Shown here piece after piece: positions 1 through 9,399 of a stretch of DNA of 64,000 nt. The DNA lies in the NCBI GenBank assembly GCA_026075535.2, contig AP026547.1, forward strand, positions 5,394,001-5,458,000, read 5' to 3'. The position numbers and the translations under genes are program-made. The stretch's first letter is position 1, and each line of letters starts with the position of its first letter. The DNA is from Tricholoma matsutake. Taxonomy: Eukaryota; Basidiomycota; Agaricomycetes; Agaricales; Tricholomataceae. The notes under the pieces are model-generated. The model did not search any database, was not told the DNA's origin, and worked only from the letters and a program-made list of their open reading frames with translations.

Positions 1-371
1 CCTTTGGACAGCAGAATCATGTTCCTTGCCCAGGTTATCTGCCAATTCATTGTATTCAGCCTAAACAAAACACTTTAGCCCCCTCAACAGTGAAACGAAC
101 TCGAAAAACTTATCATTTTCTCACAAAACTCCTTTCCCCATACTTCAAAATCCAAATCCTCAGCAACAGCATTGCTTTCATGTAATCAAGTACCTCATGG
201 TTGAGTTCAGCGAGTAGAGACATGTTAGGAAATAGTATCAGAGGTGTAGGAGTTGATGAAGAAGAACAAGAGGTATTTCAAATTTTGTTGACATTTTCAA
301 CATGATCACGCAGTTCACACATGACTCTGATTGGCTGACTGGGACAGTCAGGATTTCAGTAAGGGGGAGGA
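1..371. other. no gene recognised (AT-rich, degenerate)
   Basis: I see no supportable gene here. A 66-codon open frame on the minus strand matches nothing I recognise and runs into the LTR-like repeat that follows. The stretch is probably decayed transposon sequence. Confidence 0.4.
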
Positions 372-1427
372 TGATAGGTCCACCTTGCACTTTAAGGTCT
401 GGGAACACTTCCAAATGCTTCAACACATCATCACACATGCTCCCAAACCCCTACGAACCCCATGAAACTACTCCGAAGCTATTTTGTAGCACTTCAAATG
501 ATTTCAAATGATTTCAAACAACTTCGAACAACTTCACAACACTTCAAGTTCGAACAACTTCGCAGCACCTCAAATGCCTTTGGCTGCTGTATGCCTATTG
601 CACTGCCCTTCAGACACATGCAGCACACCTTGCATGAGTTAGTGCATCACATATTGAGCACCACCAGACATGAGGAGATACGACAATGGGCTTTTAGAAT
701 GCGATTGTGGCACTTTGATGTTTTGATGATATATTGGATCAATAGGACAGGTACCCTTGATACATCATGACTCTATATGCTTCCCTTCTCATCGTCTCTC
801 ATTTATTTTATGATTTGGAAAGTTCTTTATTGTTTTACATCTTGCCTCATGTAGTCCTCATGTTTTATTTCCTTTTTAAGTACCATCTCTTCCAAACATA
901 TATAGCCTTGTACTAGCTACTTAGAAAAACAGAACAGATCATCCTCTCATATCCATCATCTGATTTAAGAGCAGTCCTCTTGAGTCCAAGTCTCTCGTCT
1001 TAGATCTGAAGTATAGCAGGTTATCTCAAACTTCCTCGAACTTTCCGTATTAGCTTCTTGAAACTATCATCTATTGTCTATCCCCTCTTGAGACCTTTCC
1101 GCATCTCTATCATCTATCCTCAGCATTAGTTGAAACTATTCTCATACTCCACAAACTCTTCAAAATTTCTTGAACTTCCTCAAACATCATCAAACTTTCC
1201 TCAAACATCATCAAACATTCCTCAAACATCATCAAACATTCCTCAAACATCATCAAACTTGCCTCAAACATCATCGGATATCATCAGACCTCCTTGAACA
1301 TAATTCCTCCACCCTTGGGTAACAGCGGTGATGTTTAGTACCACCTTGCAACCTTCCTCTAACTTGCACTATACCATTCAAGACCTTTTTGTGGGTTTTG
1401 TTTGGGTTTCTGGGTTGAGCATCATCA
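372..1427 (+). repeat. LTR-like repeat, copy 1 of a diverged family
   Basis: It begins TGATAGGTCCACCTTG and ends near GAGCATCATCA, so the termini read TGAT...ATCA as in an LTR. A second, diverged copy at 16211-17338 has the same start, the same closing sequence, and the same order of internal landmarks: Phe/Leu-codon-like CTTCAAA tracts, a pyrimidine-rich block and a TATA-type box followed by GTACTAG. The plus-strand TATATAG near 899 suggests a promoter in plus orientation. No convincing target duplication is visible, so solo LTR status is an inference. Confidence 0.5.
1175..1276 (+). repeat. short tandem repeat, five units of about 21 bp
   Basis: Five near-identical units built around CCTCAAACATCATCAAAC are read directly from the sequence, with the last unit diverging. 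The array lies inside the LTR-like repeat, and copy 2 of that repeat lacks a comparable clean array. There are no spacers, so this is not a CRISPR array. Confidence 0.8.
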
Positions 1428-1429
1428 CC

Positions 1430-2307
1430 AGATCCTGAGGCCCCAATCATTCCAGCTCTCACCACACCTTCTGACAATTATGAGGATGATGTTGATGAAC
1501 CTCCTACCAGCTCAGTTACACCAGACTCATTACCCTTAGTACCTCCCCCACATTGATTATCTTGTGTACCCATGCCAATGGAATGCAACCCAGCTGGCAG
1601 ACCCTCACACACATGCACAGAAGTGGCAGTACAGGATGCCTGGGAGAGTGCAACCCATGTCAAGGAGGCGTGCCAAGCTCATAAGGCTGCCAAACAGAAC
1701 ATTGGAGCACAAGCTGACCATCCCAAAACACCCAATGTCAGTAATGATGCCATCAACAATCTCTGCCAAGCATTTCAGGACCTTGATCTGGGCATGAACT
1801 TCTTGCCCTAATCTCAGAGATGAATGCCCTTGATCCAGAATCACTTCAATTTGAAGACAAACTGAAGACCTGGGATGAAGCCAAGAATTCAGCAGATGCG
1901 GGGCACTGGGAAGTGGGATATAAGGATGAGTTGAAGTCCCTGAAGGACATGGGTGTCTACAAGCTCATACCTCGATCAGAGGCCCCAGCAGGGAAATGGA
2001 TCCAAAAGGGGAAACCTGTTTTCCACATCAAGCAACACAAAATGGGCTGGGCAGTTAGATGGAAGGTGTGCCTTGTCTTCAAAGGCTTTGAACAGATCTA
2101 TGGTAAGGACTACACCAAAACAACCTCACCTACCACACACATGGAATCTTGGTGAATACTCCCCCACATTGCAGCCTCTTTAGGATGGGATGCACAGCAG
2201 ATTGATGTAAAGATGGCATTCTTATATGGTCTACTATCCAACAATGAGGTACAATATATGCAACAACCTTCCAGGTTTGAGGAGCCCAGGAAGAAGGACT
2301 GGGTATG
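1430..2307 (+). pseudogene. Ty1/copia pol fragment (linker and N-terminal reverse transcriptase)
   Basis: Conceptual translation gives the linker between integrase and reverse transcriptase, then the RT start. Residues around 1830-2150 include DPESLQFED, TWDEAKN, a GYKDELKSL block and KPVFHIKQHK. In-frame sequence after a TGA near 2154 continues with DAQQIDVKMAFLYG, the copia RT motif A region with its Asp kept. The linker matches the copia element at 57300-57650 (DPESLQFEDD, TWEEAKNS), so both belong to related lineages. Frameshifts near 1560 and 1800 and several stops make it dead. It breaks off at about 2307, where an unrelated repeat begins. Confidence 0.8.
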
Positions 2308-2868
2308 GCTAGGGTAATGCATGGGTGTGGGTCAACCTGCAGTATATAGGTGGCGGGTTTGATGGGTATGGGTATGGTTGCCAAAATTCCATACCTGTGG
2401 CACACCGTACCCATTTTGGTGGTGTCACAGTTATTAATGGGTATTTAGGTCACCAGCCAAGGAAGATGCTGGACATCGATTGACAAGCCACATTTTGTCA
2501 CCCATTGTGAGAAACGATGAAGAAATCATCATTTGTAAGTTTTCTTTACTTTCTTATTTCACAGCTCACTGTCTTTTAGGTCCTTGACTACTACACCAGC
2601 AAAGCGAACAAAATGGGCCCAAACAATGTTTATCATCATTTGGGGCCCAGGTAAGTTTTTCTTTCTTTGTTCATATCTAGTTTTTATTCAACTAACTTTA
2701 TTCTCATTATTTACAGGTTTTAACTACAATGACTACCCAACCAATACACCCACACCTGCCAACTGAGGAAGACCCACCTGCCAACAATGACAAACTGCCA
2801 CTGTGAGCAACTGCTTGCAGGGTGGAAACGGGGAGCAACAGGGGGAGGAGGGGATGGGAGCCATGAGA
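2308..2868. mobile_element. non-coding repeat fragment with intron-like segments and a hairpin motif
   Basis: No coding sequence is supportable. The stretch contains two intron-like segments (GTAAGTTTTCTTTAC...CAG near 2528-2570 and GTAAGTTTTTC...ACAG near 2651-2717). It also has a 15-mer, CTGCTTGCAGGGTGG, at 2811-2825 that recurs exactly at 26283-26297. The following GGGGAGCAAC is shared with 26420-26433. I infer a fragment of the same unclassified repeat family as the one at 26.2-27.0 kb. Element 1 inserted at its right edge. Confidence 0.45.
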
Positions 2869-2873
2869 ACAGG

Positions 2874-3580
2874 TGTTAAGAACTGATCCTAGAGGCCGCT
2901 TCAGAATCTGACCAGACACTGCAGGTGATGATAGCGGGAGATTGTCGGGTCAATGCGGATTCTGCGGAAGTGGAAACGGAAAGGACTTGGCTTCAGCTTG
3001 TAAGAAGCTGTGCCCTTCACCTCGTCTGGTGTCCTAATTTCAAGTTGAGGGTTTAGAGGTAGGAGCTGGAAAGTGTGGGTAAATGCAGGGAGGAGTACGG
3101 AGGGACTTAGGTTAAGTTCAGATGAGACTAGAACTTCAGAGGGAGACTAGAGGTTGAGTCGAATGGAGTTCAGACTCTTAGAGGACAGGGGTTGGAGTAG
3201 AAGGAGGTTTTAGATTGGCAGGGTAAAGTTGAGTCTATGTTAATATACGAACTGAGGAATACAAGGCAAAACTAACTAAGCTTAAATACTGTAGTCCAGA
3301 ATAATGCGGAACAGGAACGAAGACTGCGGCAGTGTCTCAACTGTGTAGATAAATTATCTAGCGGGAGCCGCACAGGAATCCATAGTCAAATTTGCAATAG
3401 AGATGGCAGCCTTGGGAAGGCAGCCATGGATGCTGTACAAGGCGGCCTGGTGCACAGCAGTGTGGGCAGTGCAAGGCGGCCGGGAATGAAACCAGGAGGC
3501 ATAGGCAAAAGTCATATTCGACGTGTGGGAAAGGGTCGGATGGATGCAGGTTCCGATTGGGCGAGGAACAGTTCTTGACA
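2874..3580 (-). repeat. 3' LTR of element 1
   Basis: This is 707 bp, equal in length to the 5' LTR at 14363-15069. Its ends form a 12-bp inverted repeat (TGTTAAGAACTG / CAGTTCTTGACA, one mismatch). It is assigned as the 3' LTR because a polypurine tract lies immediately inside it and the outer ACAGG matches the flank of the other LTR. Confidence 0.9.
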
Positions 3581-3583
3581 GTA

Positions 3584-3593
3584 TTTCCCCCTT
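3584..3593 (-). other. polypurine tract of element 1
   Basis: The minus strand reads AAGGGGGAAA three bases before the LTR start (TGTCAAGAACTG). This is the normal plus-strand primer position in LTR retrotransposons. Confidence 0.75.
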
Positions 3594-4062
3594 AGTGCCA
3601 AGCCTATGAGGCACGTGAGGGTTTGAGTCCAAATGAGGAAGTTGGTTGAATTTTCTGAATGCGGTAATTGGTTGAAAAAAATTTTCATGTTCTTTCCTTC
3701 TCCCATCAACTATCAATTATGTCCCCTCCAGCAGTATCCATGCAGATCAAATTGGCCGTGATGAGGGCCCAACACAAACAGAGGGAGCGGGTGATGAAGG
3801 AGCAGATGGAACAGGAGATGAAGGAGCTGGAGGAAGCGGTGAGGGAGGAGGAGCGCCAGGCGCAGGAGGCGCAGAAGGCAGCAGAGGAGGCTGCAAAGGC
3901 TGAGGAGGTGCTCCAGGCAGAGGCGCAGAAAAAAGAGGTATTGGCCGCAAGACGAGCGGAGAAGAAGCGGGCGGCTGCAGCTGCAGGTTTGGAGGATGAG
4001 GCCGAGGGGAGCAAGTCCCCAAAGAAAAAGAAAGTCACCAAGTCAAAGGCATGAGTGGGGTC

Positions 4063-4488
4063 TATAAGGGCAACCTAAGCCTCTAGCAAAGGGAAATCCG
4101 AAGAGAAAATTATGCTACATAATACAGGGATTGGGGGCACACCTAGCAAAGGGAAATCTGAAGAGAAAACTCTAAGGATCCCCTTGCTGATGCCCAGTAT
4201 ATGTGAAGACGACAAAAATCAAATATAACCTAAAAATAGAAAAAGGCGGAGATAGGCGGATCAAGGCTGCTGAATGACATCATACCAAGGGGTATGTGTC
4301 GGAAGGGGTACTCCGCCTCTAAATATAAAAGTGTCAACATATACAAACATGATAGCAAGGGAAAATTAGTAATAAAATCCAGAAAAATCATAGAAAATGA
4401 AGAATAGAAGGAAATGAGGTGGGGAAAAATATGGGACAAACATAAAAAATAGGAAAAACACACAGGGCACCCCCCTAGTCCCCTTACA
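4063..4488 (-). repeat. solo LTR of the element 2 family
   Basis: This 426-bp unit runs from TATAAGGGCAACC to CCCCTTACA and closely matches the LTRs at 19082-19506 and 24678-25102. A perfect 5-bp target duplication, GGGTC, flanks it (4058-4062 and 4489-4493). It interrupts the antisense gene of element 1, so it is younger than that insertion. Confidence 0.93.
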
Positions 4489-5138
4489 GGGTCGGAGGGG
4501 TCAGAGGGTCCAGTGCGGGTGCAGGCCGCGTTGCCTTGCAAAAGGTGTATACTTGTTTCCCTTTTCAGTCTCTTTTTACTGACAAGTGGCCTAGATGCAA
4601 ATATCAAAAGATCGCTTGTTTCAAGATGGGTGCAAAGGGACGGGTGTGTGACAACTGCACGCACGTCAAACATAAGTGTGAGGAGGTAGTGTGGGAGGGG
4701 CAGGAAGCCCCTGCGGCAGAACCAGTGGGAACGACCGGGGCAATTGGGGAAAACCCAGAATTAATGCAACAAATGATGAAGTTAATAAGGAAGGGATTTG
4801 CTGAGGTGGCTACTGCGGTGCAGGAGTTGATGGGGGAGATTTGGGACGCTTTGGACCCAGAGTGGGTGGAGGAAGAAAGTGCCGGGGAGGAGAGCGACGA
4901 GGGTGATGAAGAGGTGGAGCGGGCGGTGCGAGAGTCCCGGCAGGAAAGACATGGAATCCAAAAATCTAGAGATGACTGGGAGGCCTTCCAGAGATATCTG
5001 GAGAAAAGGCAAGCTGATGATGAGGAGGAGAGTGAGGATGAAGAAGAGGGTGAGGAGGGTGAAGAGAAGGATGAGGGCGGAGATGCAGGCGAAGTTGGGG
5101 GAGAGGGAGATGAAGATGGAGAGGGAGAAGCGGTGGTA

Positions 5139-5163
5139 CTGTGCATGACCAGGTAACGGGTCA
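5139..5163 (+). repeat. left terminal inverted repeat of pogo
   Basis: It begins CTGTGCATGACCAGG. The reverse complement of 9207-9231 begins CTGTGCATGACCGGG. The TA dinucleotide immediately outside is the expected Tc1/mariner target duplication. Confidence 0.92.
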
Positions 5164-6072
5164 GACATAGTAACGGGTCACTGATTTTTCTGTCCACTAC
5201 CATTACATTTTGGGGAAATCTGAAACATACATTTTTGTTGTATATATCTCACCCTATTCTGTGCAAATTTTGAGGGAGATCCTGCCAGATCTAAGATAAG
5301 GAAGGCTGAAAGTATCAGTGTGTGTCGATCAAAATCAAGTTTTATTTCCTATTTCGGACACCATTCACCTCCTCTATATTGACAGTAGCAGTTCTGACCA
5401 TCGGGGACACATTGCAGTATATCTAAGGATATATTTACATGATAAATAAGCTTTATAACTAACTTTTGTGGGGGTCTGAATTTTTACTGGAGTGAAATTT
5501 ATTTTGGTTGATTCTCCTCCTCACCCCTGTCGGGGCTTTGGTACTGCATGCGCAACATGTAGCGCATGCTGCTGACTATTTGCGCTCACGTACAGAAGAC
5601 CATTACCAATGATTTGCACATTTTTTTCTATTTTTTTCTGATGCAATTTTATGAGTTGTTGTGGTGCGTAAATTGGAGTGAACTTGCTTCCTTTCCACAT
5701 CTTTTGCACTTGCTATCACATACCAATGGCTCAGGACAGTGAGTAATATATTTTCCTATACTCTTTGTGGTCTGAGAAGCTCAGAAAAATGCGCAACAGA
5801 AGAGAGTAGTAACACAGAGCACATCCGAGTCAAAGGTTCTCACAACACATCAATGCGTCCAGCCACACCTGAGCAGAGTTAGTACTAACTCATCCCTTAT
5901 CTCATGTAACATGTGTTGACTATGACTGCTTAGTAGATGAATTTGACTATGCTGGATGGATGCTAAAATATGCCAGTACCGAATCACCAAAGTCTTTTAT
6001 CTCTAAACATTCCCCGGGTACCATTCCAGGGTGCGTTAGATTACTTTAACTTTGTAATCCTGTTCTAAAACT
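5164..6072. other. pogo 5' non-coding region
   Basis: No gene is seen between the left repeat and the first open frame. Subterminal copies of GTAACGGGTCA near the left end are candidate transposase-binding sites, by analogy with other pogo elements. Confidence 0.4.
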
Positions 6073-6402
6073 ATGTCAAGCCAACCCTGGTATTCTGAGG
6101 CAGAACTGACAGCCAATGGGTCTGACCCTGAGATGCCAGGACTTGTTTCCGTGGGTGAAGAGTACAACAACTTGAATTCAGATGATGAAAGCTTCCTGCC
6201 ATTGTGGAAGTCTTGGCGTGAGTGTTACAATATGGATGAATCAGGGATAATTATGGGGAAGCACTCGAGGTTGTGTATGAGTGGGACAAAGGGATGCCGT
6301 GAAGAAGAAGATGGGAAAGAGGCCTTGGATGATGAAATGGCTGTACCAGACTCGAAAAGTGATGAACACACTACTAAGAAAGCTAAGCTTTCAACACCGT
6401 GA
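6073..6402 (+). CDS. short acidic ORF inside pogo with a DDE-like motif
   Basis: This is an open frame of 109 residues starting MSSQPWYSEAELTANGS. The middle contains YNMDESGIIMG, resembling the first catalytic Asp block of the downstream transposase (YNMDEKGIQMG). An acidic stretch and a basic KKAKLS tail follow. It could be a decayed duplicate of a transposase segment, an upstream exon, or a small accessory ORF. There is no obvious splice linking it to the transposase. I do not recognise a function, and it may not be a real gene. Confidence 0.35.
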   Translation: MSSQPWYSEAELTANGSDPEMPGLVSVGEEYNNLNSDDESFLPLWKSWRECYNMDESGIIMGKHSRLCMSGTKGCREEEDGKEALDDEMAVPDSKSDEHTTKKAKLSTP

Positions 6403-6598
6403 CAGTACAGTCCCTAGCTAGCCACTGTGATCTCTGTAGAATATACCCCATGCGACATGACGCATGAATATGATGCATCACAACGTGTCAGATCTCATTA
6501 CTTAAAACAATGTGTCACGTCGAGTACACGTGCATTTGTTGACTGGTTTTCTTGAATTAGATCAATTCCAAGTCATCCTTCATCCTGGCCATCACTCT

Positions 6599-8943
6599 AT
6601 GGTGCAAAGTAAGGAGAAAGCAGCAGAAGAGAAAGCACTCCAGGATGCTCTTGTAGCTGTCATCACATCTGGTCTGGACTCAAAAGGACATCCCATACTG
6701 TCGCTTCGGTCAGCTGCACGAATGTATGATGTACAGAAGACGACACTGACAGCTCAATTCAATGGCCATTATACTCGCTCAGAAGCTCATGCTGCTCAAC
6801 AAAAGCTAACTCCCCCTCAGGAAGAAATTCTCAAGGAGTGGATCAAGGTTCTCGGAAAGCGTGGTGTCCCCTTAGATCTGTCAGCAGTAGGTAATCGCGC
6901 ATCTATTATTGCAGGAGGGGAAGTTGGAGTCAATTGGGCTCACAGATTCCGGAAGCGCCATCCTGACTTGAAAGCAAACTGGACGACAGCTCTTGAAGTG
7001 TGTCGTGCTGCCTGCTTGAACCATCCCCTTGTTACAGAGTACTTCGAGATGTTGGGAGATATCATCAGGGAAAACAACATTCCCCCGGAGAACATCTATA
7101 ACATGGATGAGAAAGGCATCCAGATGGGTATCGGCAAGAGAACACTTGTGCTGGTGGACCGAGATCAGAAGACAGTGAACCAGGTTGAAGATGGTAACCG
7201 CAAGCTTGTAACTGTGATTGAATGCATGAGTGCTGATGGCTCAGTGCTGCACCCTTCCATCATCTACAAAGGAAAGTGGCGGGATCTTGAGTGGAAACGA
7301 GACAATCCGTGCAAAGCAAGGTGAGGACGAAGAAGCTTGACATTGTACTTACTGACCAAGTTGTTGATGACAGCTTATCATTTTCACCAAATGGTTGGAC
7401 AGACATGGAACTCGGATCCAAGTGGCTTGAAAAGGATTTCGAGCCTGCGACAGCTGCACGGAACATTTCAGGACATCCTCAACTTTTGATTTTAGATGGA
7501 CACAACTCTCACTGCACCTATTCATTCTGTGCCTTCGCAATGCTACACACTATCATCATTGTCTGTTTGATCCCACACACTACCCACCGCCTCCAGCCTT
7601 GTGATGTTGGGGTCTTTGGCCCACTTAACTCATGCTGGAAAGCTCAAGTCAATGCTATTTCAAGACAATACATCCACGTAACCAAAAGTAATCTGCTACG
7701 ATACTACCACATGGCCCAAGAGAAGGCATTCACCGAGAGAACCATCAAGTCTGCATTCCGGACTACAGGAATCCATCCATTTAACCCTGATATCATCGAA
7801 GATGATGCATTTGCACCAGCATTGAATACCACCACACATGCAGCCCAGCCAGTTCCAGCAGCACTTCCATCAATTCTCCATGAAGTGACAGTGTCGGCAA
7901 CTCCATCATTCACTGACCTGAGTGGGGCTTCTCTTGAGCAGGGGTCTTCATCAGCATCACTGGCTGCTTCATCATCAGCTCCAGACCTTGAAGCAACTGG
8001 TTCATCAGACTCACCATCTATTCCTTCCTACAAACTAGTTGCCTTCCCAGGCCCACTTCCACCAAGAGCCTCACGTAAGGCCATTGCAGAATGTGCTGAT
8101 GCCCTGGAAAAGTTTGCACTATCTGCGAAGAAGCAGATGGAAGCTGACTATGCTGTGAAGAAGCTGATGGACAACAAGAGTGAGCGGTTGTGACAACAGC
8201 TGTTCGCAAAGAAAAACAAACCAGCCAAGAAGCAAGTTGGGGGATCTGGGGCTCGCCACATGACAGACGAGCAAATGTTGATGGCATTAGCAAAGGCAGA
8301 CTGGGAAGAAAGAGTCGAAGCAGTTCATAAGGAGGCGGCCAAGGTATTTGCAGACATTAAGGCTCACCTGAAAGCTGTAGAAGATGCTGCAAAAAAGGCA
8401 GAGATTGAGGCAGAGTGTGAACAGCGGAAGGCAGAGGCAGAGATTGAGAGAGAACGGAAGCAGGCTGCAGCAGAGGAGGAGAAAGCTCGGAAAAAGGCAG
8501 AGGCTGATGTGGAGAAGGCGAGGAAAGCAGTAGCAGCCGAAGTGGAGAAGGCTCGAAAGAAGGCAGAGGTAGAGGAGGGGAAAGCTCAAAAGAGGGCTGA
8601 AGCTGCAGCTGAGAAGGCTCAAAGGAAAATGGCAGCTGATGAAGAGAAGCAGTGGGTACGAGAGCAGGCAGCAAAAAAGGTGGAAGCTGAGCTTCAAAAG
8701 GCGAATAAGTCAAATAGCAAGAAGCGTAAACATGCAAACGATGAGAACACTCATGAAGATATGGTCATTGATCCCCCTGACATCCCTAAGCATCCACGAC
8801 CTCAGCCCCGTCCCATATTGCATCCTGTTCTTGGTCCACTTGAAGATCCGATGGGAAGAAGTGCCTTGTGGTCCCAAAATGGGGACTACTGCAAAGCAAC
8901 ACGAGCACTGCTTGTCGAACTTGTGATGGGGCAGTATGAATAG
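6599..8943 (+). pseudogene. pogo transposase (DDE_1), one intron, one nonsense codon
   Basis: Cut-and-paste transposase. From ATG 6599, exon 1 (6599-7320) encodes a psq-type helix-turn-helix (LSLRSAARMYDV), a CENP-B-like domain (PPQEEILKEWI through FRKRHPDLK) and the first catalytic Asp in YNMDEKGIQMG. A 53-nt GT-AG intron (7321-7373) restores the frame, giving SLSFSPNGWTD. Exon 2 carries the second Asp in LILDGHNSHC and the third in LQPCDVGVFGPL. A TGA at 8191-8193 interrupts NKSERL*QQLFAKK. The same frame stays open for 249 more residues of Lys/Glu/Ala coiled coil and a Pro-rich tail. CGA to TGA is the simplest cause. The full length would be 763 residues. An upstream in-frame ATG at 6512 is possible, but its N-terminus looks less typical. 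The truncated 513-residue product keeps all three catalytic residues. Confidence 0.88.
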
Positions 8944-9206
8944 GTGAAAGGGAATGAAGAGGGAGTAAGTATCAATGATCACAATCAGCGTTGTCGCGCT
9001 GTTGGAAGTTGCCGAAACCTGACCCGTTACATCGAAACACTTGATTTCGAGTCATTCTTGAAAAATATTCTATACCACTGGCAACATGCTTTAGAAAAAT
9101 AGTAATACTTTACAGAACACTTAAATACATGCTGGAGCAGATATCTTCCTACTCAGAATCAATAATAAGTGACTAAATCGGGAGTTGCAGATTGAACAGT
9201 GCTTTG

Positions 9207-9231
9207 TGACCCATTACCCGGTCATGCACAG
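9207..9231 (-). repeat. right terminal inverted repeat of pogo
   Basis: Mirror of the left repeat with two transitions, followed by TA at 9232-9233. Confidence 0.92.
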
Positions 9232-9239
9232 TAGTGTAG

Positions 9240-9269
9240 GGACCCAGTCGGGTCCAAAAAAAAAAAAAA
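9240..9269 (+). other. perfect hairpin followed by A14
   Basis: GGACCC-AGTC-GGGTCC (9240-9255) starts directly after the original stop codon of the antisense gene and is followed by 14 adenines. It lies in the short gap between that gene and the converging pol. Its role is unknown; it could act in 3'-end formation for either strand. Confidence 0.6.
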
Positions 9270-9399
9270 ATTTCAATAAAATTTGTTCTGAGTTCGGACT
9301 GAGTGAATAAGTAACGTGAATAGTCTTTAAGTGGGTAACAGTCTGGGTTTCTGCGGGTAGCAGGTGTGAAAATCTGAAGGAGTTCTTGGGTGTGGTCAA

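Larger units (their letters stand above)
5139..9231 (+). mobile_element. pogo-type DNA transposon (Tc1/mariner superfamily), nearly intact
   Basis: Terminal inverted repeats of 25 bp, differing at two positions by eye, start CTGTGCATGACC and lie at 5139-5163 and 9207-9231. Target duplications TA are at 5137-5138 and 9232-9233. Inner repeats GTAACGGGTCA occur near both ends (about 5153 and 5170 on the left; 9018-9028 inverted on the right). The 4,093-bp element carries one DDE transposase gene with a 53-nt intron and a single nonsense codon. It sits inside element 1 near the end of the antisense gene and is therefore younger than element 1. Confidence 0.93.
3719..9239 (+). pseudogene. antisense accessory gene of element 1: coiled coil, Cys cluster and acidic tail
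   Basis: This gene lies between pol and the 3' LTR on the strand opposite pol, and the two are convergent. Exon 1 (3719-4051) encodes a highly charged, Glu/Ala/Lys-rich coiled coil followed by a basic KSPKKKKVTKSK stretch. An in-frame TGA (4052-4054, probably from CGA or TGG) comes next, then the solo LTR with its TSD. Exon 1 resumes at 4494-4544. A 50-nt intron (4545-4594, GTGTAT...CTAG, with a TACTGAC-like branch point) joins PCKR to CKYQKIAC, completing a cluster with the pattern CxxC, x5, C, then CxxC and a final C. A helical region and a strongly Glu/Asp-rich tail follow, to about 5138. Pogo inserted two codons before the original stop (9237-9239). The reconstructed length is about 314 residues. 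Function is unknown. The Cys pattern resembles mushroom proteins often labelled Zn(2)-C6-like, from general knowledge only. Confidence 0.75.

Noticed and set aside
1175..1276. Possible CRISPR-like array
   Set aside because: Units abut without unique spacers and lie inside an LTR-like repeat of a eukaryote.
3354..3716. Minus-strand ORF of 120 codons spanning the 3' LTR of element 1
   Set aside because: It crosses the LTR boundary and polypurine tract, recurs in the other LTR with changes, and shows no protein-like features.
4546..4569. Very short intron (24 nt) to explain the frameshift in the antisense gene
   Set aside because: Too short for spliceosomal splicing. The 50-nt intron 4545-4594 has a branch-point-like TACTGAC and gives a better Cys cluster.
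4604..5203. Minus-strand Ser/Pro-rich ORF of 199 codons
   Set aside because: Mirror image of the acidic, Glu/Asp-rich tail on the plus strand (GAG/GAT codons read backwards as CTC/ATC and Ser). The plus strand has the Cys cluster and intron, so it is the real frame.
8287..8737. Minus-strand Leu/Ser-rich ORFs under the pogo coiled coil
   Set aside because: Shadow of the Lys/Glu/Ala coiled-coil repeats of the transposase C-terminus. No independent start or motif.
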